Source: Lewinellaceae bacterium (GTDB taxonomy: Bacteria > Bacteroidota > Bacteroidia > Chitinophagales > Saprospiraceae). From it: a DNA stretch of 64,000 nucleotides. The position numbers and the translations under genes were made by a program. The notes below the pieces were generated by a model. That model had not been told where the DNA came from and ran no database searches. It was given only the letters and a program-made list of their open reading frames with translations. Positions 8,350-17,436 of this stretch are shown here, piece after piece; the stretch's first letter is position 1; every line of letters begins with the position of its first letter. Location: positions 1 to 64,000 of the forward strand of contig JACJXV010000015.1 of the NCBI GenBank assembly GCA_020636445.1. Reading direction: 5' to 3'.

Positions 8350-9279
8350 TCATTTCCCTCGCAAAAACACCCGGGCATCAGCTGCGGTCTGCCGAGGAAT
8401 TTCTTCCATGGGGACGTGGCCTACTCCGGGGTAGGTAATCAATTGCGCGTTTGGTAATTGCTGCATGAATCGCTGACCGTCACTGGGTGCTATCCAGGTA
8501 TCAGCTTCGCCCCACAAGAGCAGGGTTGGCATCGTCAAGCGTTGCAGTAGCAGCGTATCCACCTGGCTTTTTTCGCGTGCCCGGTCGACAAATGCCTGGC
8601 GATTGCCGGGGCGCAAAAACAACTGAAAGTACTGATCCACCAGGGAGTCCGTTACCAGGCGGTCATCGCCGTAAACGTCTAAGAGCGATTTACGGAAAAG
8701 TGTTTTAGGCGTTACCCGTAACAGCGCCCTGGAAAATACGGGACTGCTTGCCAGTCGCAGAGCCAGGGGTGTTTTCACCTCCCGCCGGGGAAAACCCGCC
8801 GGGTCAATCAATATCAATTTCCTGATCTGATCCGGATGTTGGCTGGCATAATACCAGGCGATGAGCCCTCCCAGAGAATTGCCGGCCAGGTAGCAGCTGT
8901 CGATGTCCAGCGCAGTGAGGACGGAGTCCAGAAAAACGCCATAAGCCGGAATACTGTAATCCCGGGCAGGGTGGGGGCCCGTCAGGCCGAAAGCGGGTAA
9001 GTCAATGCTGATCACCTGAAAGCTGTCAGCTAACTCCTGTGTCCAGCCGGCCCAGGTGTGCAAGGAGGCACCAGTGCCGTGCAGCAGTACCAGAGGCTTA
9101 CCCAGACCCGTAATCCGGTAATGGACCGGCATGCCGGCAATATTACGGATTTGCGAGTCAGGGAAACGATATTCAGCCTGTAAATCGGCAAGATCACGAT
9201 CTGGATAGTATTGCTGGTAAATGCCCCAGCCTGATACCAGGAGCAGGCCAATGCCCACCCAACGGAAAACCTTCTTCAT
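8350..9279 (-). CDS. membrane-anchored alpha/beta hydrolase
   Basis: A 309-residue alpha/beta-fold hydrolase. An N-terminal hydrophobic segment (about 5-22) after MKK suggests export or membrane anchoring. The oxyanion segment VLLHGTGAS, nucleophile elbow AGNSLGG (Ser about residue 143), acid in LLWGEADTW and catalytic His in GVGHVPMEE are all present, so it should be active. It converges with the acyl-CoA reductase gene (27 nt apart) with no clear terminator between them. The substrate cannot be read from sequence; ester or lactone hydrolysis is the default. Confidence 0.82.
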   Translation of the reverse strand: MKKVFRWVGIGLLLVSGWGIYQQYYPDRDLADLQAEYRFPDSQIRNIAGMPVHYRITGLGKPLVLLHGTGASLHTWAGWTQELADSFQVISIDLPAFGLTGPHPARDYSIPAYGVFLDSVLTALDIDSCYLAGNSLGGLIAWYYASQHPDQIRKLILIDPAGFPRREVKTPLALRLASSPVFSRALLRVTPKTLFRKSLLDVYGDDRLVTDSLVDQYFQLFLRPGNRQAFVDRAREKSQVDTLLLQRLTMPTLLLWGEADTWIAPSDGQRFMQQLPNAQLITYPGVGHVPMEEIPRQTAADARVFLRGK

Positions 9280-9299
9280 ACAATAATTTTTTTCAACTG

Positions 9300-9408
9300 T
9301 CCACTGCCCACTGGTATCTGGTTACTGGTGTCTGGTCATTAGACTCCCCTCACCCCTCACCCCTCACCTCTAACTCTTCACTGAATTCTGCTCACTGCTC
9401 ACTGTCTT
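9300..9408. repeat. heptameric intergenic repeat array
   Basis: Bases 9346-9408 read as nine consecutive heptamers in one phase: CCCCTCA three times, CCTCTAA, CTCTTCA, CTGAATT, CTGCTCA twice, CTGTCTT. On the minus strand this is the TGAGGGG/TGAGCAG type. Bases 9310-9340 carry degenerate CTGGTATCTGGTTACTGG units related to the CCAGATA array at 60004. The array runs into the stop codon of fhs. Confidence 0.85.
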
Positions 9409-11077
9409 AAAACAACCCACTGATATTTCCTTCCGCGTCGATGTCAATGACTTCCGCAGCGGGGGTGGCGGGCAGACCTGGCATCCGCATAATATCTCCG
9501 GTAATGGGAACAAGGAAGCCAGCGCCGGCAGCAATTTCTATTTCGCGCACTGTTACGATAAAGTCTTTGGGTCGACCCAGCAGATCTGGATTATCCGACA
9601 GTGACTTTTGCGTTTTAGCCATGCAGATAGGCAGGTGATCCAACCCCAGGGAGCTGATTTTTTTCAAATCGGCGCGGGCCCGTGAGGTATAGTCAATGGA
9701 TTCCGCCCCGTAGATTTTAGTGGCAATGGTTTTGATTTTCTCTTCCACCGACCAATTCCAGTCATACAACGGGGTAAACGGCTTGGTTTGGGCAGCTGCC
9801 TGCTCAACCACCGTCTGGGCCAACTCAGTGGCGCCACCACCACCGGCACCCCAAACATCACAGGGGATAGCCGGTACGCCGATGGCTGCACAGCGTTCCT
9901 GCACCAGGCGTACTTCCTCGTCGGTATCCGTCGTGAAGCGGTTAATGGCAACAACCGCACGCACGCCGAAATGGCGAATGTTCTCCAAATGTTTTTCCAG
10001 GTTGGGTAGCCCCTTTTGTACTGCAGCAGGATCTGGAGTGGTCAGGTTTTTCAGGTCAGCACCCCCGTGGTATTTCAGCGCGCGAATGGTAGCAACCAGC
10101 ACCACAACCTTAGGAGATAATCCGGCACCCTGGCATTTGATGTCAAAGAATTTTTCGGCCCCCAGGTCAAAGCCAAATCCTGCTTCTGTGACTACATAAT
10201 CAGACAGGGATAGCCCCATCCGGGTAGCGATAACGGTGTTGGTTCCCTGTGCGATATTGGCAAAGGGACCCCCGTGGATGATGGCCGGATTCCCTTCAAT
10301 CGTCTGCACCAGGTTCGGGCGGATAGCATCTTTCAGGAGAGCGGCCATAGCACCTTGGACGTTCAGATCCCGGGCGTAAATGGGCTTTTTGTCAAAGGTG
10401 AACCCAATGAAGATATTCCCCAGGCGTTCCTTGAGGTTGATACGATCGTCGGATAAACAAAGGATGGCCATTATTTCGGAAGCTGCAGTAATATCAAAGC
10501 CTGTTTCCCGGGGCACCCCTGAAGCGGTACCGCCGAGCCCGATGACCACGTGGCGGAGGGCGCGGTCGTTCATGTCCATTACCCGTTTCCAGAGAACCGT
10601 GCGGGGGTCGATATTCAGCGAGCGGGATTTACTCTGCAGGTTGTTATCCACAATGGCGGCAAGGAGGTTGTGGGCCTTTTCAATAGCCCCAAAATCACCG
10701 GTAAAATGCAGGTTGATATCTTCCATGGGGAGTACCTGGCTGTAGCCGCCCCCGGTAGCACCGCCTTTGATGCCAAAAACCGGACCCAGACTTGGCTCAC
10801 GCAGTACTACAGTTGCCTGTTTGCCAATGCGATTTAGTCCCTGGGTAAGTCCAATCGATGTAGTGGTTTTTCCCTCGCCGGCCGGCGTGGGCGAAATGGC
10901 CGAAACCAGGATCAGGTTGCTTTGTTTGGCTTTTTCTAAGTTGATGAGTGATAGGGGAAGTTTCGCTATGTGGCGCCCGTAATAATGTAATTGGGATTCC
11001 GGGATATTGAGCTGTTGGGCAATTTCCTGGATCGGGCGCATTTTCGCCGCCTGGGCAATATCGATATCAGATGCCAT
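9407..11077 (-). CDS. fhs: formate-tetrahydrofolate ligase
   Basis: Makes 10-formyl-THF from formate, THF and ATP, feeding one-carbon units to purine synthesis. The 556-residue product has the normal length. The N-terminal part carries TPAGEGKTTTSIGLTQG (nucleotide-binding loop near residues 63-72), then LREPSLGPVFGIKGGATGGG and EDINLHFTGDFGAI. The minus-strand ATG at 11077 gives MASDIDIAQAAKMRPI, a typical start. The C-terminal end MPGLPATPAAE is also family-like. It is a single gene flanked on both sides by intergenic repeats. Confidence 0.96.
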   Translation of the reverse strand: MASDIDIAQAAKMRPIQEIAQQLNIPESQLHYYGRHIAKLPLSLINLEKAKQSNLILVSAISPTPAGEGKTTTSIGLTQGLNRIGKQATVVLREPSLGPVFGIKGGATGGGYSQVLPMEDINLHFTGDFGAIEKAHNLLAAIVDNNLQSKSRSLNIDPRTVLWKRVMDMNDRALRHVVIGLGGTASGVPRETGFDITAASEIMAILCLSDDRINLKERLGNIFIGFTFDKKPIYARDLNVQGAMAALLKDAIRPNLVQTIEGNPAIIHGGPFANIAQGTNTVIATRMGLSLSDYVVTEAGFGFDLGAEKFFDIKCQGAGLSPKVVVLVATIRALKYHGGADLKNLTTPDPAAVQKGLPNLEKHLENIRHFGVRAVVAINRFTTDTDEEVRLVQERCAAIGVPAIPCDVWGAGGGGATELAQTVVEQAAAQTKPFTPLYDWNWSVEEKIKTIATKIYGAESIDYTSRARADLKKISSLGLDHLPICMAKTQKSLSDNPDLLGRPKDFIVTVREIEIAAGAGFLVPITGDIMRMPGLPATPAAEVIDIDAEGNISGLF

Positions 11078-11149
11078 AAGTTGGTTTGGTTAGGTTAGGT
11101 GAAAAGGTTAACGTAATTCAAAGGGTAGCAAAATCAAACTGATTTCTAA

Positions 11150-11278
11150 TTTTTTACCCCCGACGCAGTTGGGCTGATTTCTGACTCCGACTGCGTCGGA
11201 GCAAGTTTCTGACCCACCGTAGGCGGGCAAGTTTCTGATCCGCCGGAGGCGGACAAGTTTCTGATTTCCAATTTCCTA
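11150..11278. repeat. 26-bp tandem array of small palindromes plus heptamers
   Basis: The 11-mer CAAGTTTCTGA occurs at 11202, 11228 and 11254, exactly 26 bp apart. The spacers are palindromic: CTCCGACTGCGTCGGAG before the first, CCCACCGTAGGCGGG, then TCCGCCGGAGGCGGA. The array ends in three in-phase heptamers TTTCTGA TTTCCAA TTTCCTA (11258-11278) that overlap the stop codon of the SDR gene. With bases 11078-11149 this fills the gap between fhs and the SDR gene. Confidence 0.85.
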
Positions 11279-12037
11279 AATAGTATACCCCCCATCAGCG
11301 GTGAAGACGCCGCCGGTAGAGTACCCCGAAGCAGGTGCTGCCAGGTAAAGGGCCAGGGCGGCAATTTCTTCCGGCGTACCGATACGGGCGATGGGCAACT
11401 GCGCCATCATGTGCTTCAGAATCTGGTCGTTCGTCCAGAGAGCTTCACTGAATTTGGTTTTGATTAAGCCTGGGCAGATAACATTGACCCGTATTCCATG
11501 GCTGCCCCATTCTTTGGCCAGCACTTTACTGAGGGAAATAATAGCGGCTTTGCTGACGCTGTAGATGCCCAGGCCAGGCTCCGGACGCAGTCCGCCAATC
11601 GAACTAATATTGATGATGGATCCCCCTCCGCGGCTTTTCATGCTGGGAAGTGCCAGTTTAGCCAGTTCAAAAGGGCCTTTTACGTTGACATCCATGATTT
11701 TATCGAAAGCCCAGACTTCAGTTTGTTCGACAGGTCCGAAAACGGGATTGGCAGCAGCATTATTGACAAGGATATCCACGCCTCCGTAAGCGGCAATCGT
11801 TTGTTCGATTAACGCCTGGCAGTCTTCGAGTTTACCAACATTGGCGGCAATGGCTTTGGCGTCAATGCCTGCTTGTTGCAGCTCGGCGGCAACTTCATCC
11901 ACGGCATCTTGCTTACGGCTGGAAACCACCACTTTGGCTCCTGCTTGCCCCAGAAAGTGGGCGATAGATGCTCCAATGCCCTTGCTGGCACCAGTGATTA
12001 CGGCTACGCGGCCGTCAAGGCGAAATAGTTCCTGCAT
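11276..12037 (-). CDS. short-chain dehydrogenase/reductase (SDR)
   Basis: A 253-residue classical SDR oxidoreductase using NAD(P)H. The Rossmann motif TGASKGIGAS lies near residues 16-25, NNAA near 90, and the catalytic Tyr/Lys pair in YSVSKAA near 158-164 with Ser in SSIGG. SSRK at the end of strand beta-2 leaves cofactor choice between NADP and NAD open. The C-terminus GGVFTADGGYTI is common in FabG-like and glucose-dehydrogenase-like members. The substrate is unknown. Its stop codon lies within a repeat array, so the last codons border repetitive DNA. Confidence 0.85.
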   Translation of the reverse strand: MQELFRLDGRVAVITGASKGIGASIAHFLGQAGAKVVVSSRKQDAVDEVAAELQQAGIDAKAIAANVGKLEDCQALIEQTIAAYGGVDILVNNAAANPVFGPVEQTEVWAFDKIMDVNVKGPFELAKLALPSMKSRGGGSIINISSIGGLRPEPGLGIYSVSKAAIISLSKVLAKEWGSHGIRVNVICPGLIKTKFSEALWTNDQILKHMMAQLPIARIGTPEEIAALALYLAAPASGYSTGGVFTADGGYTI

Positions 12038-12120
12038 AAATTGTTTGGTTTAGCGAATGCCAAAAGTTAGGGTATTTCTTATGAATTCTGGTAATGCCAG
12101 GGGGGAAACAGTTGTCTGGG

Positions 12121-12167
12121 AGAGAAAAAAACAACAGGCTGTTACCACATGCGGGTAACAGCCTGTT
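12121..12167 (-). terminator. intrinsic terminator of the ferredoxin gene
   Basis: A perfect 14-bp stem (12133-12146 with 12154-12167) and 7-nt loop, followed on the minus strand by a T-rich run (12121-12132). It lies 25 nt after the ferredoxin stop. Confidence 0.85.
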
Positions 12168-12192
12168 ATAGGAGGATGGTAAAGAAAGATCT

Positions 12193-12540
12193 TTATAAAT
12201 GCAATCGCTCCTTACGAGCAACTAAAACTTCCTCTTCTTCAGGGCGTTCGGGGTCCGGTACACAACAATCAACAGGACAAACGGCGGCACATTGGGGTTC
12301 TTCGTGGAAGCCCACACACTCCGTACATTTGTCAGGAACAATGAAATAGAAATCATCCGAAACGGGAGTCTGTTTAGCATCTACCGATACTACTTCCCCT
12401 GTTTCCAGGGCGTATGTTCCAGAAACGGTGGTTCCATCGGCAATTGCCCATTCTACACCGCCTTCGTATATCGCATTGTTGGGGCATTCGGGTTCACATG
12501 CACCGCAGTTGATGCATTCATCAGTGATCATGATGGCCAT
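12193..12540 (-). CDS. 4Fe-4S dicluster ferredoxin
   Basis: A 115-residue acidic electron carrier. The first cluster motif is CINCGACEPECP (residues 10-21). The second is spread out, CTEC followed by an eight-residue insert and then CAAVCPVDCC, as in Allochromatium-type ferredoxins. About 50 residues including a Thr/Val-rich stretch separate the two. The ATG at 12540 (MAIMITDE) is preferred to an upstream alternative that adds unrelated residues. The C-terminal acidic tail (PERPEEEEVL) is typical. It has its own terminator. Redox partners are not evident from the neighbours; an acyl-CoA reductase is 4 kb away. Confidence 0.93.
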   Translation of the reverse strand: MAIMITDECINCGACEPECPNNAIYEGGVEWAIADGTTVSGTYALETGEVVSVDAKQTPVSDDFYFIVPDKCTECVGFHEEPQCAAVCPVDCCVPDPERPEEEEVLVARKERLHL

Positions 12541-12695
12541 AATCGGGCTGTGTTTATTTGTTCGAAAAGGATAAATTAAATTCGCGGTCAAAGATAACCC
12601 CATTCGAGGTAATATTCAAACCTTCCCCAAGTATTCCCCGCAGGGAATTTATGGGGCACTAGGTTATTTTTCGGCAAAACTGTAACTTCCGCCCC

Positions 12696-15326
12696 ATGGA
12701 GAAAGGAAAGGAAAGTGGTAAAGAAACACCGCTGATGCGGCAGTATTTCAAGGTGAAAGCCAAACACCCGGAAGCCGTTTTGTTATTTCGGGTTGGCGAC
12801 TTTTACGAAACGTTTGGGGCTGATGCGGTGACGGCATCGAAGGTGTTGGGTATCGTACTGACTAGTCGCAACAACGGTGGCAGCGATGTTGAACTGGCTG
12901 GATTCCCGCATCATTCTCTTGATGTGTATCTGCCACGGCTAGTGCGTGCCGGTTATCGCGTGGCCATTTGCGAGCAACTGGAAAAACCCAGTCCCCAAAA
13001 GAAGATTGTTAAGCGGGGGGTTACGGAAATTGTTACCCCGGGGGTGACTGTTGACGAAAACCTGCTGGACCACCGCACCAATAATTTTTTAGCGGCCCTC
13101 TTTTTTGGTCGTCGTGATATTGTCGGGATTGCCTTTTTGGATATCTCTACCGGAGAATTTCTCGTCACCGAGGGTGACCTGGCATATGCCGGCAAACTGC
13201 TGCAAAGTTTGAAGCCATCGGAGGTGCTCTTTTCTAAGGACCGCCGGAAACATTTTGAGAAAGAGTTTGGCGATAAACTATATACCTACGCACTGGACGA
13301 ATGGGTATTTACGGCAGATTTTACCCGGGAAAAACTCCTGCAGCATTTTGCGGTTCAAAACTTAAAAGGGTTTGGCGTTGAGGAATTGGAACTGGCCCAG
13401 ATTGCAGCAGGAGCTATCCTGCATTATCTGGAAACTACCGAGAACCGAAACCTCAAGCATATCACAACGATCTCCCGAATTCAGCCTGACCGGTATGTAT
13501 GGCTGGATCGATTTACCGTGCGCAACCTGGAACTGCTGGGAAGCCCACATGAGTCGGGGGTGTCCTTACTTCAGGTGCTTGATCAGACCGTAACGCCCAT
13601 GGGGGCTCGCCTGTTGAAAAAATGGCTGGTGTTACCCCTGAAGACGCTTCGCGACATTGAAGCTCGCCTGGAAATTGTCACTCACTTCCTGGAACACAGT
13701 GAGGCCAGCAACGAGCTGGAACAACTCCTGCGGAAGTTGGGTGATCTGGAACGCCTCATTTCCCGGGCACCCCTGGGGAAGATCAACCCCCGGGAAGTCA
13801 TGCAGTTGCGACGGGCTTTACTGGCCATTGATCCGTTAAAGACACTGTTGCTGGGAAGTGGCAATGATCAGCTGGCGAAAATAGGGGATGGCTTGAATCC
13901 CTGTCCGACGCTCATCGAACGAATCGGGCAGCAAATCGTTGAAGACCCGCCGGTAAACCTGACCAAGGGTGGCGTTATTGCCGATGGTTTTTCAGCCGAT
14001 CTGGACGACCTGCGCAACGTTATACGAAATAGCAAGGAATTACTGCTGGGTGTGCAGCAACGGGAGGCCGAACGCTCCGGCATCACCAACCTGAAAATCG
14101 GCTTTAATTCGGTTTTTGGATACTACCTGGAAGTTACCAATAAATATAAGGATCAGGCACCAACAGATTGGGTACGCAAACAAACCCTGACCAATGCAGA
14201 ACGCTATATTACCGATGAGCTAAAGCAGCTGGAAACCAAGATCTTGGGGGCTGAGGAACGCATTTTGGAATTGGAAGCCCGGCTATTCGACCAACTGGTG
14301 TTAGACTTGGTGGACTATATTCAGCCTGTGCAGCATAATGCTTCGCTGGCCGCCCGGTTGGATTGCCTCTTGTCTTTTGCCCGGATTGCCCAGAAAAACC
14401 GCTATTGCCGGCCGGTGATGAACGATGAGTTTGCTATCGACATCAAGGAGGGCCGCCACCCGGTGATTGAAAGGCAGCTTCCGCTTGGCGAACAGTACGT
14501 TCCCAATGACACCTACCTGGATCCGGATAATCAGCAAATCCTGATGATTACGGGGCCAAACATGGCCGGTAAATCAGCCTTACTCCGCCAAACAGCGCTG
14601 ATCTGTTTGATGGCCCAGATGGGGAGTTATGTGCCGGCTACGGCAGCCAGGTTAGGGGTGGTCGATAAAATTTTCACAAGGGTAGGGGCCAGCGATAATA
14701 TTTCCTCCGGAGAGTCAACCTTCATGGTGGAAATGAATGAGACGGCCAGCATTATGAACAACGTCTCTGACAGAAGCCTGATCCTATTGGATGAAATCGG
14801 TCGGGGAACCAGTACGTATGATGGCATATCCATTGCCTGGTCTATTGCCGAGTTTTTACACAATAATGCAGTAGCACGGCCCAAAACCTTATTTGCTACG
14901 CACTACCACGAATTGAATGAGCTGGCCAATAAATACCACCGGATTAAAAATTTCCACATCGCGACGAAAGAGGTGGGCACCCAGGTTATTTTCCTGCGCA
15001 AATTAATTCCAGGGGGAAGTGAACATAGCTTTGGTATTCATGTTGCAAGAATGGCTGGTATGCCGCGAAGCATTGTAGAGCGCGCCGAGCAGATTTTGCA
15101 CCAAATGGAACAAAAGTCCATTGAAGCAGGCGATACGGTAACCACAACAAAAGCGCCCACTGCCCAAATCTCTACGGAAACCTTGCAGCTCAGTATTTTC
15201 GAAACAGTAGATCCTACCATGGGAGCTATTAAAGAAGCTTTACTTCACGTTGATCTAAATGCGATGACTCCAATCGATTGCATGCTCAAACTACGGGAAC
15301 TAAAACTACTCCTTGACGATCAGTAA
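12696..15326 (+). CDS. mutS: DNA mismatch repair protein MutS
   Basis: Recognises mismatches and loops and starts repair together with MutL. The 876-residue product is full length: mismatch-binding domain with the Phe-x-Glu signature in GDFYETFG (near residue 35), connector and lever domains, then the ATPase with Walker A GPNMAGKS (near 622), the STFMVEMNE signature, Walker B LILLDEIGRGTSTYDG and ATHYHEL. The C-terminal helix-turn-helix region is present. The start is set by the MEKGKESGKETPLMRQY N-terminus, typical of MutS1. It stands alone; dapB follows 141 nt later. Confidence 0.97.
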   Translation: MEKGKESGKETPLMRQYFKVKAKHPEAVLLFRVGDFYETFGADAVTASKVLGIVLTSRNNGGSDVELAGFPHHSLDVYLPRLVRAGYRVAICEQLEKPSPQKKIVKRGVTEIVTPGVTVDENLLDHRTNNFLAALFFGRRDIVGIAFLDISTGEFLVTEGDLAYAGKLLQSLKPSEVLFSKDRRKHFEKEFGDKLYTYALDEWVFTADFTREKLLQHFAVQNLKGFGVEELELAQIAAGAILHYLETTENRNLKHITTISRIQPDRYVWLDRFTVRNLELLGSPHESGVSLLQVLDQTVTPMGARLLKKWLVLPLKTLRDIEARLEIVTHFLEHSEASNELEQLLRKLGDLERLISRAPLGKINPREVMQLRRALLAIDPLKTLLLGSGNDQLAKIGDGLNPCPTLIERIGQQIVEDPPVNLTKGGVIADGFSADLDDLRNVIRNSKELLLGVQQREAERSGITNLKIGFNSVFGYYLEVTNKYKDQAPTDWVRKQTLTNAERYITDELKQLETKILGAEERILELEARLFDQLVLDLVDYIQPVQHNASLAARLDCLLSFARIAQKNRYCRPVMNDEFAIDIKEGRHPVIERQLPLGEQYVPNDTYLDPDNQQILMITGPNMAGKSALLRQTALICLMAQMGSYVPATAARLGVVDKIFTRVGASDNISSGESTFMVEMNETASIMNNVSDRSLILLDEIGRGTSTYDGISIAWSIAEFLHNNAVARPKTLFATHYHELNELANKYHRIKNFHIATKEVGTQVIFLRKLIPGGSEHSFGIHVARMAGMPRSIVERAEQILHQMEQKSIEAGDTVTTTKAPTAQISTETLQLSIFETVDPTMGAIKEALLHVDLNAMTPIDCMLKLRELKLLLDDQ

Positions 15327-15332
15327 TGAAAA

Positions 15333-15356
15333 AGCCCCCCCGTGAACGGGGAGGCT
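15333..15356. terminator. hairpin after mutS
   Basis: A GC-rich stem of 10 pairs with one mismatch and a TGAA loop, 7 nt after the mutS stop. The T-run lies on the minus-strand side (the A-run at 15328-15333), so efficient termination of mutS itself is uncertain. Confidence 0.5.
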
Positions 15357-15467
15357 CCAACCTAATTTGGTTGTTTGGGGTATAAAAAAGAGAAAAGTTT
15401 GTCGTGCCGATATGCTCCGGCATCCCGGAATGTTGCTTTTTCGACGTAAGTTTTTTCAAAAGTCACA

Positions 15468-16196
15468 ATGGAAAAGAAATTGAAAATTGCCCTGATCGGC
15501 TATGGGAAAATGGGGCGGGCTATTGATCTATTGGCCCAAGCAGATGGGCATTCCGTCATTTTGCGCATTAACAGTCACAATCAGGAGGAACTCACGACGG
15601 CTGCTTTGCAGAAAGCGGATGTGGCCATCGAGTTTTCGCGACCGGAGGCAGCCCGAGCGAATATCGAAGCTTGTTTGCAAGCAGGAGTACCCATTGTCGT
15701 TGGAACTACCGCCTGGCTCGACCAGCTGGATGAAGTAAAGAAGCGTTGTGCAATTTGCGAGGGGGCGCTGTTTTATGCTTCTAATTTCAGTATTGGGGTG
15801 AATATTTTCTTTGCTGTTAATCGCTACCTGGCCCAACTCATGGCACCGCAAACAGATTATGAAGTAAAACTTCGGGAAATTCATCATACCCAAAAATTGG
15901 ATGCACCCAGCGGAACAGCCATTACCCTGGCCGAATCTATTTTGCAGGCCTTACCCCGTAAGAATCAATGGGTGAATCAACCCTCACAAGTGTCAGAAAA
16001 TCTTGAGATTATATCAGAGAGGATAGATCCGACTCCGGGAACGCACGAGGTTACTTATTCTTCCCCAATTGATACCATTACAATTCATCATGAAGCCCAT
16101 TCCCGGGAAGGATTTGCCCGGGGTGCCCTGCAGGCTGCTGCCTGGTTGGTTGGAAAAAAGGGGGTTTTTACCATGCAGGATATGTTGGGATTTTAA
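15468..16196 (+). CDS. dapB: 4-hydroxy-tetrahydrodipicolinate reductase
   Basis: NAD(P)H-dependent step of the diaminopimelate/lysine pathway. The 242-residue product has the Rossmann start IALIGYGKMGRAID, the GTTAW segment, SNFSIGVN, and the signature REIHHTQKLDAPSGTA with the catalytic His pair and Lys. It is slightly shorter than the E. coli enzyme (273), which is usual for Bacteroidota. The stop at 16196 is followed by 53 nt and a Shine-Dalgarno-like AAGGAG ahead of the next gene. Confidence 0.95.
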   Translation: MEKKLKIALIGYGKMGRAIDLLAQADGHSVILRINSHNQEELTTAALQKADVAIEFSRPEAARANIEACLQAGVPIVVGTTAWLDQLDEVKKRCAICEGALFYASNFSIGVNIFFAVNRYLAQLMAPQTDYEVKLREIHHTQKLDAPSGTAITLAESILQALPRKNQWVNQPSQVSENLEIISERIDPTPGTHEVTYSSPIDTITIHHEAHSREGFARGALQAAAWLVGKKGVFTMQDMLGF

Positions 16197-16249
16197 CCAA
16201 TACCAAGCCTAAACGATCGTTTAAGCATAAATATAAGGAGTAACAGGAT

Positions 16250-17332
16250 ATGAAAAAATCATTGCGTTGGTTGGGCGGAAGCTTCTCATTGGTGGCCCTC
16301 TATTTGGGATGGGTATTAATTCCCGGAACCTTAACTGATTATCAACCGCCAGCCAAGGACGTTGCCCTGGTAACGCAGGACGCTGCTGATAATGCGAAAC
16401 CCGATTCTGTTATATCCCTAGCGATCTGGAATATGGGTTATGCGGGCTTAGGGGCCGAATCTGATTTTTTCTACGAACACAGTAGCTTGTTATCCAACGG
16501 GCACATGATTCGGGCCCCACGACCCCTAACGGAACGGAACCTCAAAGCTGCTGTTGATTTTGTCAAACAGACCCAAACCGATTTTTTCCTTTTCCAGGAG
16601 GTTGACCTGAAGTCCAGACGCAGTTATTTTATGAATGAGTTTGCGCAATTAGCGGCAGCAGCTCCTGATTTCCACGCCGCTTTTTTCACCAATTATCAAG
16701 TCAAACGAGTACCTGTACCTATCCTCGAGCCTTGGCGCGCCTATGGTGCCGTGCATAGTGGAATCGCTACATTGTCGCGATACCAGCCCGAGGAGGTAAC
16801 GCGTATCCAACTGCCTGGTGCTTTTGCCTGGCCAATCCGAATCTTTCAGCTGGACCGTTGTCTGGGTGTGGAGTCATTCGCACTGGATAATGGTAAAAAA
16901 TTGATTGTCATCAATTTACACAACTCGGCTTACGACAAAGATGGTGCCATGAAGGCCCAAGAATTACAGGCGCTCAAAGCCCTGGTGTTAGCCGAATATG
17001 CTGCGGGGAATTATGTAATTGTCGGGGGAGATTGGAATCAATGCCCGCCCTTTTTTCCTTGTGATACCTTTCGGGAAATGCCCGAAGGCTATGGTCAATT
17101 TAATATGGCGGCTGATTTACTGACGGCGGATTGGCAATGGATCTATGATCCAACGACCCCAACCAACCGGAAAGTAGACGAAGTCTATGACCCTGAAAAA
17201 ACCTTTGTCACGCTGATAGATTATTTTTTGGTATCCCCCAATATTCAGATCAAAAAGGTACGCACCATTGACCAGGGTTTTCAGTTCTCGGATCACCAAC
17301 CCGTGTGGATGGAAGTAGTGTTGAAGCAATAA
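16250..17332 (+). CDS. exported endonuclease/exonuclease/phosphatase-family protein
   Basis: A 360-residue EEP-fold metallo-phosphoesterase. The N-terminal hydrophobic stretch (about 8-26) after MKKSLRW is a signal peptide or anchor, so the enzyme acts outside the cytoplasm. Fold motifs are in order: AIWNMGYAGLG (Asn), FLFQEVDLKSRR (metal-binding Glu), INLHNSAYDK, VIVGGDWNQCPP (Asp, Asn) and FSDHQPVWME (Asp-His at the end). DNase, phosphatase or sphingomyelinase-like activity are all possible. A good AAGGAG Shine-Dalgarno lies 9 nt before the ATG, unusual in this window. Confidence 0.83.
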   Translation: MKKSLRWLGGSFSLVALYLGWVLIPGTLTDYQPPAKDVALVTQDAADNAKPDSVISLAIWNMGYAGLGAESDFFYEHSSLLSNGHMIRAPRPLTERNLKAAVDFVKQTQTDFFLFQEVDLKSRRSYFMNEFAQLAAAAPDFHAAFFTNYQVKRVPVPILEPWRAYGAVHSGIATLSRYQPEEVTRIQLPGAFAWPIRIFQLDRCLGVESFALDNGKKLIVINLHNSAYDKDGAMKAQELQALKALVLAEYAAGNYVIVGGDWNQCPPFFPCDTFREMPEGYGQFNMAADLLTADWQWIYDPTTPTNRKVDEVYDPEKTFVTLIDYFLVSPNIQIKKVRTIDQGFQFSDHQPVWMEVVLKQ

Positions 17333-17387
17333 CCGAACGGGCGATTAGCTACAGTGTAACATGAATAATTACTGCTTTTTTGCTGGT

Positions 17388-17436
17388 GTGAGCAGTGAGC
17401 AGTGAAATGGGAAATGGGAAATGGGAAATAGGAAAT
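17388..17436 (+). repeat. heptameric intergenic repeat array
   Basis: Seven consecutive heptamers in one phase: GTGAGCA twice, GTGAAAT, GGGAAAT three times, AGGAAAT. It lies in the 307-nt gap 17333-17639; I see no gene or terminator in the rest of that gap, only AT-rich sequence. Confidence 0.9.

Noticed and set aside
12696..15326. Minus-strand and alternative-frame reading frames within mutS, fhs and pdhC
   Set aside because: They lie wholly inside genes with clear family motifs and have no features of their own.
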